Below are positions 1 through 11,225 of a stretch of 64,000 nt of DNA, one piece after another. Made by a program: the position numbers and the translations under genes. The stretch is from Siderastrea radians (taxonomy: Eukaryota; Cnidaria; Anthozoa; Scleractinia; Rhizangiidae): positions 5,843,487 to 5,907,486 of the forward strand of contig OZ024896.1 of the NCBI GenBank assembly GCA_964017195.1, written 5' to 3'. A model generated the notes under the pieces. That model was not told the DNA's origin, did no database searches, and saw only the letters and a list, made by a program, of their open reading frames with translations. Position 1 is the stretch's first letter, and every line of letters starts with the position of its first letter.

Positions 1-1
1 G

Positions 2-88
2 TGTACGAATCCAATGATCTGCTATTGGAAGAGCAGACAAATTCGTCAGGGAGTCATATCGACAATGGAAAGGCTATCTTGTAATTAA
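2..88 (+). CDS. C-terminal end of a class A GPCR (partial at window edge)
   Basis: Frame 2 reads through the last 28 codons of a seven-transmembrane receptor and stops at TAA 86-88. The peptide contains CTNPMICYWK followed by RQIRQGV, which is the TM7 NPxxC-Y-W region and helix 8 seen in the complete receptor at 3445-4371. The rest of the gene lies before the window. This is the only receptor on the plus strand; all others in the cluster are on the minus strand, so there is a strand switch between it and its neighbour 3.4 kb away. Function is inferred only from family: ligand-activated G-protein signalling at the plasma membrane, ligand unknown. Confidence 0.85.
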   Translation, partial: CTNPMICYWKSRQIRQGVISTMERLSCN

Positions 89-1592
89 CACAACTCAGTG
101 GTTGACTATTGGCAAAGTTGCAATCTGATTGGGTATGCAGGTGTCCTATGTCGATCGTCATTTAAAAAACAAAAACAACAACAACAAAAAAAAAAAACAA
201 AAGATTTTGTCCGAGTTCCTAAAACTCGTTGGCAGCACCTACCTCCATGCGGCTGTTATTTCTGCGACAGACTAGTTTCTCGTTATCTGTTCCAAACTTC
301 TACTCGTGTTATTATTTCTCATACGTCGACATCCACGTGTTTTATTCCACATCGACGTCCATTTGCGGCGTGTGCTATGGTCTAGGAAAGTTAAATTTCT
401 CTTGAGTTTTTGCAAATACGCCAACGTAAAATATGAATGTCTTTCAATGTCAATTATTTAGTTACTAATCTCGTAACCAGATCTTCCACGGTCATCAGTA
501 CCCACAAGGAGGATCTGGGTAGGAGCGTCTGCTTTTGAAAGTCAAAATAGGAAACTCGGCCTCGTATCCTAAGGGCGAGGATTTTTTAAAACTTTATTGC
601 CTTTTAATAAAACCGGTAAACCGTGTTTATAGGTTGAATTCTCTCTGGATGGACTTTGATATTGGCTCGGTTTTTTTGTCCCACCCAGACAATAAGCCGA
701 TGGAGACCTTTGCAGAGCATTCTAATCGTTAACTAAGATACCATAAAAACAACAGTGCAATCACAGTACGCCAATTTAATGTAACAGTAGTAGTACTACT
801 ACTTAAAACTTAAAACTCCTACGGGGGTTTTGTCCGGAAAAAATAATTTTAGCTCTGCTTGAATTTTAATTTAGACCGGGTCAGTTTTCTAGATTTTGCT
901 ACAGAACATTTTAATGACAATATTGCTGGGCCAGCTTGAGGAGCAACCTGGAATAATCTTATGATTCATCGAACTAAAGGAGCAAAGAAATGTGGAGTAG
1001 AGTACTAAAGCCTGTGGAGTCAGGGGTCGATTGCTCAAAGGACGTTATATCTAAATCGTCCAGAATTATATTTTAACTTAATAAGTGCAGTTATTACTTT
1101 TTACTAAGAATGATTGTGGCATGTTTTGTCCCTGGTTTGTCTTTGCCTTATGTCAGTCTCAGTGCAACTAATTGTGTTGGAAAATTTCCCCGCGCCCCCT
1201 CCAATGCTGGAAATGCTAACTCAGTCGATCGTGCACATTTTTGAGAACAACATTGGCCTGGGGGAAGGGGAAAATTTTTCAACACTCGAGAATCGTAGTT
1301 TAAAAAATAGCAGTGAATCAAAAAACTCCTTGTTAAAGGAGGAACTAAAATGTTGGTCAGGTGTTAATGCTCGCTTTAAATGAGCTACACTAGAGAAAAA
1401 AGATCTAATATACAGTAACACTTGAAACATGGTAATCACCGACTGATTAATATTAAAAATACGTATGTAGTAAATAAACACTGATGAATGGGCCGGAATC
1501 AGTGACTAGTGAATGCCTTGTAAGTTCATGAATACGTTATGTCAACCTAACCCTTTAAGCTTCAACAGTGACAAGCATCGAATTTCTCCTTA
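89..1592. other. non-coding stretch, 3' flank of the plus-strand receptor
   Basis: I see no gene here. There is an A-rich run at about 165-204. The short open frames on both strands overlap each other without recognisable motifs. Confidence 0.5.
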
Positions 1593-1738
1593 CAGAATCA
1601 CTACCTGATCAAACGTACAGGTCGTGAGAACAAGGGAAATGATCACCAAGATAAAATGTTTTGAATCAGAATCACTACCTGATCAAACGTACAGGTCGTG
1701 AGAACAAGGGAAATGATCACCAAGATAAAATGTTTTGA
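1593..1738. repeat. two-copy tandem repeat, 74-bp unit
   Basis: The segment starting CAGAATCACTACCTGATC at 1593 recurs at 1667 and is essentially identical through to TGTTTTGA. The two copies are directly adjacent, which indicates a recent local duplication. Confidence 0.9.
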
Positions 1739-1791
1739 TGTTTTTAAAAGCAAATTCTCGCAACTAGAACACCGAGGAGATGACTATAGGG

Positions 1792-1863
1792 CAACCTTGT
1801 TCCCAGGGCGTTCTCCGCTTTCAAAATGGCGGGAATGTGGAGAAGGCCCTGGGAACGAGGTTG
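1792..1863. repeat. short hairpin element (MITE-like)
   Basis: CAACCTTGTTCCCAGGGC (1792-1809) faces its inverted partner GCCCTGGGAACGAGGTTG (1846-1863), with one mismatch. The arms extend inward through GTTCTCC/GGAGAA. The size and perfect arms suggest a miniature inverted-repeat element or its remnant. Confidence 0.6.
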
Positions 1864-2747
1864 GATTTCAGTGCTCAAACGGTTCAATCGAGTCCAGTTT
1901 CCTTTCCGTTCTTATGGTCTTCTGGAGACCAGTGTAAGCAAAGCAATGACAGCCAAAGACTACTTTCTCCTAAGTTATTCTAAGACAATTGTATGAAGAG
2001 AAGCCAGGAAAATTGCAGTTTTGAAAATGTCGCACAAAGGGGAATTTATTAGTTGAAGACAACGTATTTGGTTATGCTCAGTGACTGCTGTTTAATTAAT
2101 ATTTCATGAAGGAGAGCACTTTTCACCTGGCACCGTGTTTACCTTTAATATTTCCTTCACATGGCTTCAGCAGTTTTAATTAAATAGAAAGACAGTAGAT
2201 ATGACATCCTGTGACGTTGTCTTTGTTGTTGAGTCAGTTAGTTTTGCGATAGGTAGAAGACATTGTTTTGAAAAATAGGTTTATCCCTTCTGCTTTCGAT
2301 TCACGTTTCTGATTTCTCTTTCCTTGTTTTTTTTCTTGTTTTAGTTTTATCGTTTAAAAGAAAACAGATCGGAAAAAATCAATATTCAAAACAATTCGAT
2401 GTTTTCTTTATTTTTAGTTTGACACTTACCGACATTTTGGTAATTTAAAAATGGGTAAATAACAGGAAAAGAAAGATCCACGGCTTTCTACTGTTAATTT
2501 AATAGACAAAAGTTTAAGAACATTTTAAAAACGATTTTTAAGTCATTTGTTTCATAAAACAAATACCAAAGGCCTAGTCCCAATCGCTTCCGTTATGCGA
2601 ATACAAAGATAAGGTTTGCGTGAATTTTACAAAACGGTATTTCAGTTATGTCTTGCACGGTAACTAGTGTTTATTGAGATTTTGACTGAGGGAGACAATA
2701 TCCAGTTCACTGATTTGGTCACCTTGAATTGCGAAATAACTTCTTTT
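1864..2747. other. non-coding, AT-rich, nothing recognised
   Basis: I see no long frames, splice-bounded coding segments or clear repeats in this stretch. Confidence 0.4.
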
Positions 2748-3208
2748 CCCGAGGGGGGGCGGGGGACTCAATAAAGTTTTATACGGGGAGGCTCCGCTCG
2801 GAGGCTCTAACCCTTACACTTTAATATACTGATTTTTACCAGAATGGCACCCCTATTATATACCTAGAGCAAAATTGCACCCCTTCCCGTATACCTCAAA
2901 GATAAGCCAAAACAACAGAATTTCCCATGATCGGCAGTTTTCCGTATTTTCAGTTCTTCTGGCTTCATTGCTCAATGGTTTTAAGCTTTTATGTGCTTCC
3001 CGTTGATATTTCTGCCAAAAGTTTGTACCATTTTATACACTTAGCTTTAGGCGCCATCTCGTTCTCTTTACAGCGGATTTTGTGAGCGTTTTGTGTACTA
3101 AAATGACATTTTTGTTTACCCTTTAGTATACTGTGAGCTTAAAAAAAGGTACCCGGCCTTTCGGGCCGAGCCTCCCCGTGGAGCCCAATATAGGGAGTAC
3201 CCCCCGGG
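2748..3208. mobile_element. non-autonomous inverted-repeat element
   Basis: The left end (CCCGAGGGGGGGCGGGGGAC) and the right end, read on the minus strand (CCCGGGGGGTACTCC), are related. Each is followed about 20-25 bp inward by ACGGGGAGGCTC. This arrangement of G-rich ends with matching subterminal blocks and no coding content is typical of a MITE-type element. I could not define a target duplication. Confidence 0.5.
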
Positions 3209-3326
3209 CTTCTATGACCACGACTCAAGATGGGCTTGGTTAAACTCGCCAACTCTTTTTTTAAAATAAAATTTATTTTCATTTTGTCTTGGAGGGAAAT
3301 GATTAACCAGTCCTGAGAATACAGTT

Positions 3327-3394
3327 GCCTCTCATCGCTCCCGGCCGCTAGTGGCATTGCGAGAGAGCCCCCCTGACCGGGAGCGATGAGAGGC
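3327..3394. repeat. perfect 18-bp inverted repeat (hairpin)
   Basis: GCCTCTCATCGCTCCCGG (3327-3344) and its exact reverse complement (3377-3394) are separated by 32 bp, just downstream of the stop codon of the minus-strand receptor. It may be a transposon footprint; it could also form a hairpin in a long 3' UTR. Confidence 0.6.
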
Positions 3395-3444
3395 GGCTTG
3401 ATTCACAGGCTAGGAAATTATGCACATGCATCACACGTGATTAG

Positions 3445-4371
3445 CTACCGTCTACAGCTCACTCGTTTGAGTATCGATATGGCTCCTTGACGAATTTCTC
3501 GATTCTTCCAATAGCAGAGTAGCGGATTTGTACACGAATTCAGAAAAGCTAGAGTTTCTGTCCAACTGTAGTGATTGTAAGTCTTGATGTCCTGCTTTAA
3601 AATCTGGTGAAAGATCTTTGCAAATAAAACTGGTGTGTTCAACAGCAAATAAACACCAACGATGATCGAGATACTTCTTGTTTGAGCGACTTCTCGCCGC
3701 CTTCGGATATTTTCATCCATCAGCTGATGTACTTGAACTTGGCGACGGTGCCGACGCAGAATCAGAAAGGTCCCAATGTTTGCGGCTCCAGACACCAGAA
3801 CACAGAGAAGCCACACCATTAACTGCATTCCCTTTGAGAGTTTACTAATTCCCGCCCACTGCAGACTTGCTAGTAACACATTGAGAGTCCATATAGCCGC
3901 CATATACTTAAGAATTCGTGCTGACGAGAAAACGTCATTATACCTTGTCTGCAGTCTGACCGCTACAAATCTCTCATAGCTAACGGCCGTCAGGGACATA
4001 AAAGACACTCCACAACAAATATAGAACGCATTAGCATAAACAATCCGAACGAAGCAGGGAACGGAGCGATGCTGATTTTCCATAAGTCTGTAAGTTATGT
4101 AACCTGGCTGAACTGCAAGACCAACTAAAACATCGGAGAGTGCCAAACAGCCTATTAGAAGATTTGACGGCGTGCGAAGACGGGACGTGTTGAAGATGGC
4201 GACGCCAATCAAAAGGTTCGAAACAACAGCAAAAGGTGCTGAAATGATATTGATGACGGCTGTCACGAGATTCATCTGGTAACGTTCTGAAACTTGGTGG
4301 AACGAGGGATCACGAAGATGAAAACAAGATGACGAGGGAACTAAGACTTGATCTGAGGTGTTGTTAGCCAT
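3445..4371 (-). CDS. class A (rhodopsin-like) GPCR, intact single-exon gene
   Basis: This is a complete 308-residue receptor starting at ATG 4371 (MANNTS, an N-glycosylation sequon). Seven hydrophobic segments are visible at about 33-60, 69-92, 107-137, 153-175, 183-205, 231-254 and 268-290. Family landmarks are TM1 N52, TM2 LALSD (D80), TM3 ERF instead of DRY (133-135), TM6 P247, and TM7 NPLLCYW (282-288). C106 sits at the TM3 position of the usual disulphide, but extracellular loop 2 is very short and has no cysteine, as in melanocortin/adenosine-like (MECA) receptors. The third intracellular loop is short and basic. Expected role: plasma-membrane signalling through G proteins, ligand unknown. 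The upstream flank is duplicated at 15215-16150. Close paralogues are at 13947, 18995 and 25880. Confidence 0.92.
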   Translation of the reverse strand: MANNTSDQVLVPSSSCFHLRDPSFHQVSERYQMNLVTAVINIISAPFAVVSNLLIGVAIFNTSRLRTPSNLLIGCLALSDVLVGLAVQPGYITYRLMENQHRSVPCFVRIVYANAFYICCGVSFMSLTAVSYERFVAVRLQTRYNDVFSSARILKYMAAIWTLNVLLASLQWAGISKLSKGMQLMVWLLCVLVSGAANIGTFLILRRHRRQVQVHQLMDENIRRRREVAQTRSISIIVGVYLLLNTPVLFAKIFHQILKQDIKTYNHYSWTETLAFLNSCTNPLLCYWKNREIRQGAISILKRVSCRR

Positions 4372-4589
4372 AATTGGTCATAAACAACAACGAATCCCAT
4401 GGCAAGTCACAAGCTTGTCGAAAGAAGTGCTTCCACAATTGACATGTAAGGTTGTGCGTGAATGTCATGTTGCTTACTAGTTAAATAATTTCATTTACCG
4501 ATGTGCTTATGTTTTGAAGGTTCCGCTTTCAATATGATCACCTGCGTGTAAATGTGTTTGCAAAATTAAAAGCAATCTAAAACAAGTGA

Positions 4590-5540
4590 AACAGAATCCT
4601 TCTAACCTCAAACGCTCAAATCAATATAAATAAACGGAAAAGAAGACGTTCTCTTTTCTACAATTTTCATGATCAATTGTACTCCTAGATCACCTTAAAA
4701 CGCTTCCTTTTAATGTAGCTATTACATTTGTTTTCACGTATTTTGAATGAAAATTTTTAATTAAATCCGACGCCAAATTGATTCTTGTACTTCAATTACA
4801 CTCACGTATGCTATGGTTGAGGAAAATTAGAACGGATTCCTATGAGAGGAAGTCAAAACTTATCAATCTTTGTCTCCTGTCAGTAATCTTATTACCTTTT
4901 ATTCTGTTAAAAAGTGAAACATCAACGAAGTTAGTTTAGACTGTTTTAACTGATCTGAAACTGTCGGTTTTACGGTTATCATTGAAAACCATAAGGCCGA
5001 GAGAGGATACAAAAATGTAATTTAACAAGTACTAACCATTTATTTGCAAGTGTAATAGGTGGGGAATTATATGATTGGAGCAAATAAGTAATTTCATCGG
5101 GTCTGTTGCAAAAGTCACTAAGAAAACAACGGTGGCATTTCCAACAACAGTGTTTATTCATTATCAGTTTACACTGAGCCCTATCGGTGAAGTACCGGAC
5201 CACAATACACACTTATTTTTTTTTCTCTTTCCCCATCTCCTTCATCTGCATGTAATGTACTCAAATATTCAAGAATTCACCAGTGGACACTGTACCAAAC
5301 AGTAGTCAACTCGAAATCTTTGGCTACTCTGGCTTTTTGCACACAGGTTCCTATTTTCTCCTAAATTTATGCCCTGTGTAAATTCAATTTTTGGTATCAG
5401 CTGTTTTATTTTTGTTCCTCCCCAAAAGTAATTATCCCTAGTATTAGATCATTTCCCTCAACAGTGTGAAATAAAAAATTGGTAATTATTGATTTGCAGG
5501 AGGGGGAGTCTTATTCACATGAACATCCTAAAGCCTGGCG
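4590..5540. repeat. segmental duplication block, copy 1 (partner 15215-16150)
   Basis: The region upstream of the receptor aligns along most of its length with 15215-16150. Shared landmarks include ACCATAAGGCCGAGAGAGGA and ATTTATTTGCAAG. The block runs up to the point where a LINE begins, whereas the partner continues uninterrupted. It contains no gene. Bases 4372-4590 are the immediate receptor upstream region, where I see no obvious core promoter. Confidence 0.8.
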
Positions 5541-7130
5541 GGCTCTGTTGCGAGTAAACTTGGTACAATCAGCACCTCCTGAGCTGGTGGTCCCGATGAT
5601 TTACCGAATTGGGTGTTAAGAGAATTTGCGGACGCCTTGGCTGCACCCATTGCCGACATTCTGAACACTTCCTTCTCTGAGTGCAAGGTTCCTTGTGTTT
5701 GGAAACTCGCTGATGTCCCCCCTCTACCCAAAGCACCTATCATCTGCGACTACAACAAGGACCTGAAGCCAATCTCGCTGACGTCAACCCTGTCAAAGGC
5801 TGCGGAGAGCTTTGTCATTGAAAAGTCATTGAAGCCTGCTGTGCTAGCGTCCATTGATCCCGGTCAATATGGCTTCATTCCAGGTTCCTCAACTACGTTC
5901 GCACTTATCTCCATGTTCCATCATTGGCTAGGCGCTACGGACGGCACTGGATCCACTGCATGTAAGAACTGATCTCCTAGATTTCCGGAAAGCGTTCGAT
6001 TTGGTTGACCATCACGTTCTGGTAGCCAAACTGTTTAGCCTTGGGATCAAGCCATTTACTGTCAACTGGATTATTGACTTTTTACGGTACAGACAGCAAA
6101 GGGTCAAACTTAATGGAAACTGCTACTCCAGCTGGCTTAGTGTTCCTTGTGATGATTAATGACTTGAAACTACCGAGCGAGTCATTTCTCACGTGGAAGT
6201 TTGCGGATGATACAACCATTTCGGAAATAGTTCCTTCCTCAAAGCAAAGTCATCTACAGGATGCTGTTGATTATATCAACAATTGGTCGCAAGAAAACGG
6301 CCTTCAGCTCAACCCAACCAAATGTAAGGAAGTTGTGACGTGCTTCAAAGGTTCACCACCATGTCACCCTCAGGTAGAACTGGATGGGGAGGAGTTCGAG
6401 AGAGTCTCTACGGTGAAGGTTCTCGGCATCACGATTAGCAATGATCTCAAGTGGAATGATCATGTAGGAATGATTGCAACAAAAGCAGCTAAACGCCTCT
6501 ATCTTCTGAGGCAGCTTAAGAGAGCTGGAATAGGTTCTGATGATCTAGTGCAATTTTATTGCAGTGTTATTAGATCAGTATTGGAGTATGCATGCCACGT
6601 TTTCCACCGCCGTCTGCCTAGTTATCTGATGAAATAGAGCGTATTCAGCGGCGTGCTATGCGAGCTGTTTTTCCTGACTGTAAGTACAGTGTAGCATTAG
6701 GAAGGGCTGGCATCCCTACACTATCTGCCAGACTCGAATCGGTATGTCTGGATCTTTTCAGCAATATTGTACAGGACGGAAACCATAACCTGGCCGATTT
6801 ACTGCCACCAAAGTGAACTCATAATAGGCAGCTGAGATCAAGGAGAGTTTTTTTTTAAATATTCCTGTCTGCAAAACGGACCGCTATTTCATATATTCAT
6901 AATTTCAATAGTTTCATCATCAGCCATAGCAAAACTTTTTAACATATATTTTACTCGATTTAATTTTTCTGATGTAATGTTTATTTCTTTTAGTTATTGT
7001 TGTATTATAACTTTTTTCTACTTTTTATTGTATATAGTTTTTATATTATTGTAAATAGAACATGTAATTCAGTCGAAAGACTGTGATGTGTTTTTTATAT
7101 GAATAAACGATTTCTCTCTCTCATTAAACT
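5541..7130 (+). mobile_element. 5'-truncated LINE (L2/CR1-like non-LTR retrotransposon)
   Basis: The element starts abruptly inside a reverse-transcriptase coding region and ends with AATAAA (7101-7106) followed by a short CT-repeat tail, typical of L2/CR1-type LINEs. The 5' boundary is where homology with the partner block (about 16150) breaks off. Homology resumes after 7165 with GGATTCACT-GCATTCTAAT, so the partner is an empty site. The element is a dead, truncated copy in plus orientation. Confidence 0.8.
5590..6637 (+). pseudogene. reverse transcriptase fragment of the LINE
   Basis: Non-LTR RT signatures occur in order across three frames. DDLPNW and QYGFIPGSST come first (about 5590-5972), then FRKAFDLVDHHVL (about 5983-6021), then a deletion that removes the PQG-type box, then FADDT (about 6200) and the thumb region to 6637. 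The frame changes near 5965 and 6130 show it is non-functional. The endonuclease domain and 5' part are missing. In an intact element it would copy LINE RNA at a nicked genomic target. Confidence 0.85.
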
Positions 7131-7165
7131 AACACAATGCGCATAATGTCTTGAATTTGTTTTAG

Positions 7166-8515
7166 TGCACTCTTCATTCGGATTCACTGGCATTCTAATG
7201 TTTAAATTACGTTATCACGTGCTTCACCGCGGTCAAAAGAGAAAAATAAGAAAAGTACTTCAAAGATAAGGAAATTATTTTCACCAGTTCACTGTTCAAA
7301 GTTTGACACTTCATCATTATCCTGTAGATTTACTAAAATGCTTCGAACTTTACTAAAAAAGTTCTAAGTGTTTGAAAACGAGAAACCGACTTGTCGGAGC
7401 AATTTGTAAAAGCAATTTCGTACAGATGCGGAACATTTAAATGGCAAAGAAACTCGGTTATTTTAGAGCAATGAAAATATATTTACACTACCCACTATTT
7501 TTTATATCCTTGTTCAAGTTTCGACTGCATCGTGAATAAATCTTACGAATTAAGACGAAAAAACTGCCTCAGACGTTTGACCGCGGTGGAATCACTTGGA
7601 TACATCAAATATGGTCTAGTACCTAGATCTCCTAAGGTCAAGCAGAAGCGAGATCTGCGCATGTGTTCAGTGTCCTGTTGGGATCGGCGACAAAGTAACA
7701 GGGACACGCCACCTGACGGTTCTTTTAGGGGAATATCTGTTCGGAAAGCCTAAATCGCCTTATAAAGATATTCGGATTTAATTGCAATGAAAAGCTGTAA
7801 TTTCCCTTGGCGAAACGCGATCTCCTTAAACGTTCGTAACGCGGGGACCAGCTAAATGGTATGGTTTTCGTAGTGACAAATACAGTATGTCGTTCTGGGG
7901 TTTAGATTTTCAGCTGAAGAATCCGAACAGATCACCCTGTGTTAGCTTACGGAACTGTCCCCTTAGAAAGCCCTGAACAGTCCAAGAAAGCGTGCAGAAA
8001 ATAACATTTTTAGCATCTTGTTTAAATTTTCTCGTTGGTTGCCCGTACAAGCCGGTATTTAGTAGCGAAACGAGAAACGGATTTCCTTGAACCTTGAATT
8101 ATTTACCGATAACAGCTTGAGTGTAAGTTACAGAGTTCTGTGCGATATACAATGCGTGGGAACTAATCACAGCGAGAGGGGGATTTTACACTGATTTGGC
8201 GGAAATTTCAGTTTTGCTACAATTGTTTTCGCGATTTGGAAGAACGATATTTCGAGACTCAAAACTTTCCCGAATTTGGGGAATTTGTCGAACTTTTGTT
8301 CTAATAACATAGCGCCCTTTTTCCTTTCGCGACATCGAACTTTCGCGATTTTAAGGTGGCTCACAACAGTTTCAAGTTTTACACCACTGTACACTTTGAA
8401 AAGCAAAAGCATGAATTCTATTAACTGCGCGTTGAATTAATAACGTTCGTTTGCCCAACCATTGGTAAACCAAAATCCATGCTTTGAAGTCATCAATTGT
8501 TGTCGTGGCAACGGT
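7166..8515. repeat. segmental duplication block continued (partner 16195-17985)
   Basis: Homology to the second block resumes after the LINE (TACATCAAATATGGTCTAGT at 7602 matches about 16236) and runs to about 8515. One long conserved stretch is GAAGAACGATATTTCGAGAC. The partner is interrupted at 16354-17192 by an inverted-repeat element absent here; the intact target ACGGTTCTTTTA is at about 7716. About 380 bp (7216-7595) have no counterpart in the partner. No coding content. Confidence 0.8.
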
Positions 8516-8574
8516 GTATCAAAATCAATGAGACTTTATTTTCCAAAAAACTCTTAGAACGGATTTTCTGTGCT

Positions 8575-8676
8575 TGTTCTAACCGCTGACCATGACCTTG
8601 ACCTTGACCCTGACTTTGTTCTAACCGCTTACCCTGACTAAATAAAGTGTTATTGTTGTTGTTGTTGTTGTTGTTG
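8575..8676 (+). repeat. retroposon-like tail with TGACCT and TTG microsatellites
   Basis: TGACC-type short repeats are followed by AATAAAGTG and an (TTG)n run (about 8648-8676). This looks like the 3' tail of a SINE or LINE, but the body is not recognisable. Confidence 0.45.
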
Positions 8677-8844
8677 ACCCAACGAATAACCTTTAAGTAT
8701 GGGAACTAGGTTCTAACGGTAACTAGATATTTTAGCCGTTTCAAAACAAATCTACTTTTACGTGAGAGAGAAACAACCACTCAAATTTTTTTGGACACTG
8801 GGAAGAAACAAGATATTCCTCGGCCTTTTCTATGAAGTGATCCG

Positions 8845-9030
8845 TTTTGCAGTGTGCGTAGCCTGCGTAGCAAGCGTTTCCGTAAGGCTTTCCGCACGTT
8901 CAAGGCACTTTCCGCTTTTTTGGCCGCGCGAAAATTGGGGCGAGCGCAAAAGAGTGCGAGAAGGGGGAGGGGAAGGGAGAGAAGGAAACGCTTGCCTGCA
9001 AACCCCACGATTTTGAAAAACCCGTTCGAG
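8845..9030 (+). mobile_element. MITE-like repeat (inverted copy at 12628-12805)
   Basis: The segment runs from GCGTAGCAAGCGTTTCC to GGAAACGCTTGCCTGC, so its ends are inverted repeats of each other. The same sequence lies in opposite orientation at 12628-12805. Several overlapping short open frames here are by-products of the repeat's composition. Confidence 0.6.
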
Positions 9031-10274
9031 TTCGTCCACGTACGGAGTTTCCTGGACAGCGGTGTTCGTCATAATAAATATTTCCGATCGACGATCAACT
9101 TATTTGAAATAGTTTTCAGAATTTATCTGTATTTTGTCGGGGGAAAGTTAGCGGTGAGCAGCTAATCTCTCATGGAACTTACTGTCTGTTTCGTACAAGA
9201 GAATATTCGATGGAAGCGACATCGATGAAGACGCTTCTGTTTTCGCACTGTCTTGTTTGTTGCAGTGGCGAGTGGATCAGCTGCGAGCTGTACGGCAGTC
9301 ACGTTTCGCTTATTTATACTTGGAGAACAGGTTTGCGACAAACGTTTCAAAGTTGAATGCTAGAACTAGATAATTCAACGTAAATAAACTTCTCACCGAG
9401 AGAAAGCGCTTGAACTATTCAGGATTTTATTTCTTGTACTTCGCGACGTAATTTTGGTCTTTGTCTATCGCTGAACTGATGCATGTGATAAATAAAAATA
9501 CTGTCAATGTTTATTTTTACATCTCATTCTGTAACGAATTGATAGCATGAGATGAGACAGTTATGGCTGTACTCGGTTTGCATGTTTTCCTCCAGCGTGG
9601 TCTAAATAAATTGCAACGGGAAATGTGCCATAAAACATCGATGGAAATAAATTCAATCAAAACTGCTATAACCTAATGCATGGAAACAATACCTACGCAC
9701 AAAATACGACCTTTATTGTCAATAATCCAGTTATGTGTTAACAAGATCATTTCACAGTTCAGTACTTTGAACCCGATCCCACTTTTTAACCCAGCTTCAG
9801 AAAATTCTATCTCATTCTATACAGTTGATCAGCACAGACTGGATTGATCGAAGCGCTACTGTTCTACTTTGCGACTAAAAAAACTCCGAGAGTAAACTTT
9901 TTTATTTTTTTCTCAGCGCGTGAGCGGGCAAGATGAACCAAATCCTGCAATCTGATTGGTTCCGGGAGCGGGCGGAATTTTCCGATCTTGACCGCGGTCA
10001 ACGGAACGCCTCTTCCCTTTCGACAAACATTTGAGTAAATCGAGCAGGAGTTAGCTACATGTATCGAAATTTGGGAAAATAAAGGGGTTTCTTTTAGTTA
10101 TATTGCTTCCTGTGATTTCTGAGTTTTAACAGAGTAAAAAAGCGTATTTTGCTGCTCTGGTGTCACAAACGGCTTCGTTTCATGGTTCATTTTACGCGCG
10201 CTTGCAAAACGTTGCTTTCCGAAAACAACAAGACACGTTTAACTTTTGAAAAACAACAAGAAAAAAATAAAAAT
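9031..10274. other. non-coding, nothing recognised
   Basis: AT-rich DNA without supported exons or repeats. Several short frames are antisense to each other and carry no motif. Confidence 0.4.
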
Positions 10275-10416
10275 ATTATTTGCCGGCCTTGGTCGGTCCG
10301 TATTGAGAAAAACTGTACCCTCGGTCTTGAGCACGGCCCTCGGCCTGCGGCCTCGGGCCGTACTCAAGACCTCTGGCACAGTTTTTCTCAATACGGACCT
10401 CCCGGCCGGCAAATAA
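10275..10416. repeat. foldback hairpin element
   Basis: The arms ATTTGCCGGCC...TCCGTATTGAGAAAAACTGT and ACAGTTTTTCTCAATACGGA...GGCCGGCAAAT are near-perfect inverted repeats around a GC-rich centre (CGGCCTGCGGCC). About 140 bp in total, with no coding capacity; a miniature inverted-repeat element. Confidence 0.75.
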
Positions 10417-11216
10417 TATATATGTCTTCATGCATAACAAGCAAAGTGCACGAAAATATGATAAAAGTGTAAAATACGATCAATTCGTCAATTACCTAAA
10501 CGAAGGGACAAAACCGAATCCGCCGCCTTTGGCCGCCATAATTTTCTTCCCTTCAGCGTCCGAGTTCCGTTGGAACATGCAACATCTGCGCACGCGTAGG
10601 AGGCATGTCCGCTGACCAGAACCTCACAGATTGCTTTGCAAGTTGTGAGAACATCGTTTGGATTTCATTTAAGAGAATGTATAGGAAGTTGCTTCCCCCC
10701 CCCTGACCCGCATGAACACAACGAACTGGTTCTCGATATCGGGTAATTCTTCTCACTATCACTATTTTTACCTGAAGTTTCTCTTAAGATCATTTTAGAC
10801 CTGATCCGACGGCAGATCTCAAAGACTTGCGGCAAGCTTTTTCCGACACGGAGGAATCTACACGAACATTCTTGCGACAAGGACTGTTGCCTGATAGAGT
10901 TTGGAGCAGCCGTTTACACAAGTGGATAGACTGTTTTGGCGGAGTTTGGGAAACAGCAGACTCGCTACCCACCGAATAACTTCGAATAATGCCCCTAAAT
11001 TCCGTATTTTTCGAGCACAAGAATTGCACAGGCATACGGTCCGGAAACAATTCCAAGTTTTGAACAACTTTTACTCCAACCGCTCTGCAAAGATCAGCGA
11101 GAATTGTTCCATAACAGTCCTTTCTTTGCGACGCTTTAAAACAGTTTTCGGAAGAAACTAAACCCGATTTTCCAGGCTGAGATATAGTTCCAAATTTAAC
11201 TGTGAAGTTACGACAC
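10417..11216. other. unassigned stretch with overlapping open frames
   Basis: Both strands carry open frames at about 10785-11218. A plus-strand frame at about 10788-10978 looks moderately protein-like (contains LRQAFSDTEE and RVWSSRLHKW) but has no start or convincing splice sites. The antisense frame at 10790-11218 is also open. I cannot assign either to a family. Confidence 0.25.
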
Positions 11217-11225
11217 ATCCTGAAG

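Noticed and set aside
1221..1481. Overlapping frames on both strands at 1114-1481
   Set aside because: Both strands open over the same bases with no recognisable protein and no flanking gene structure.
5528..5743. Minus-strand frame at the LINE start
   Set aside because: Antisense to the reverse-transcriptase fragment.
8762..9165. Four overlapping frames of 75-103 codons
   Set aside because: All fall in a GC-richer MITE-like repeat that recurs inverted at 12628-12805; they are composition artefacts.
10790..11218. 142-codon minus-strand open frame
   Set aside because: It overlaps competing open frames on the plus strand, has no motif, start context or splice partner; left unassigned.
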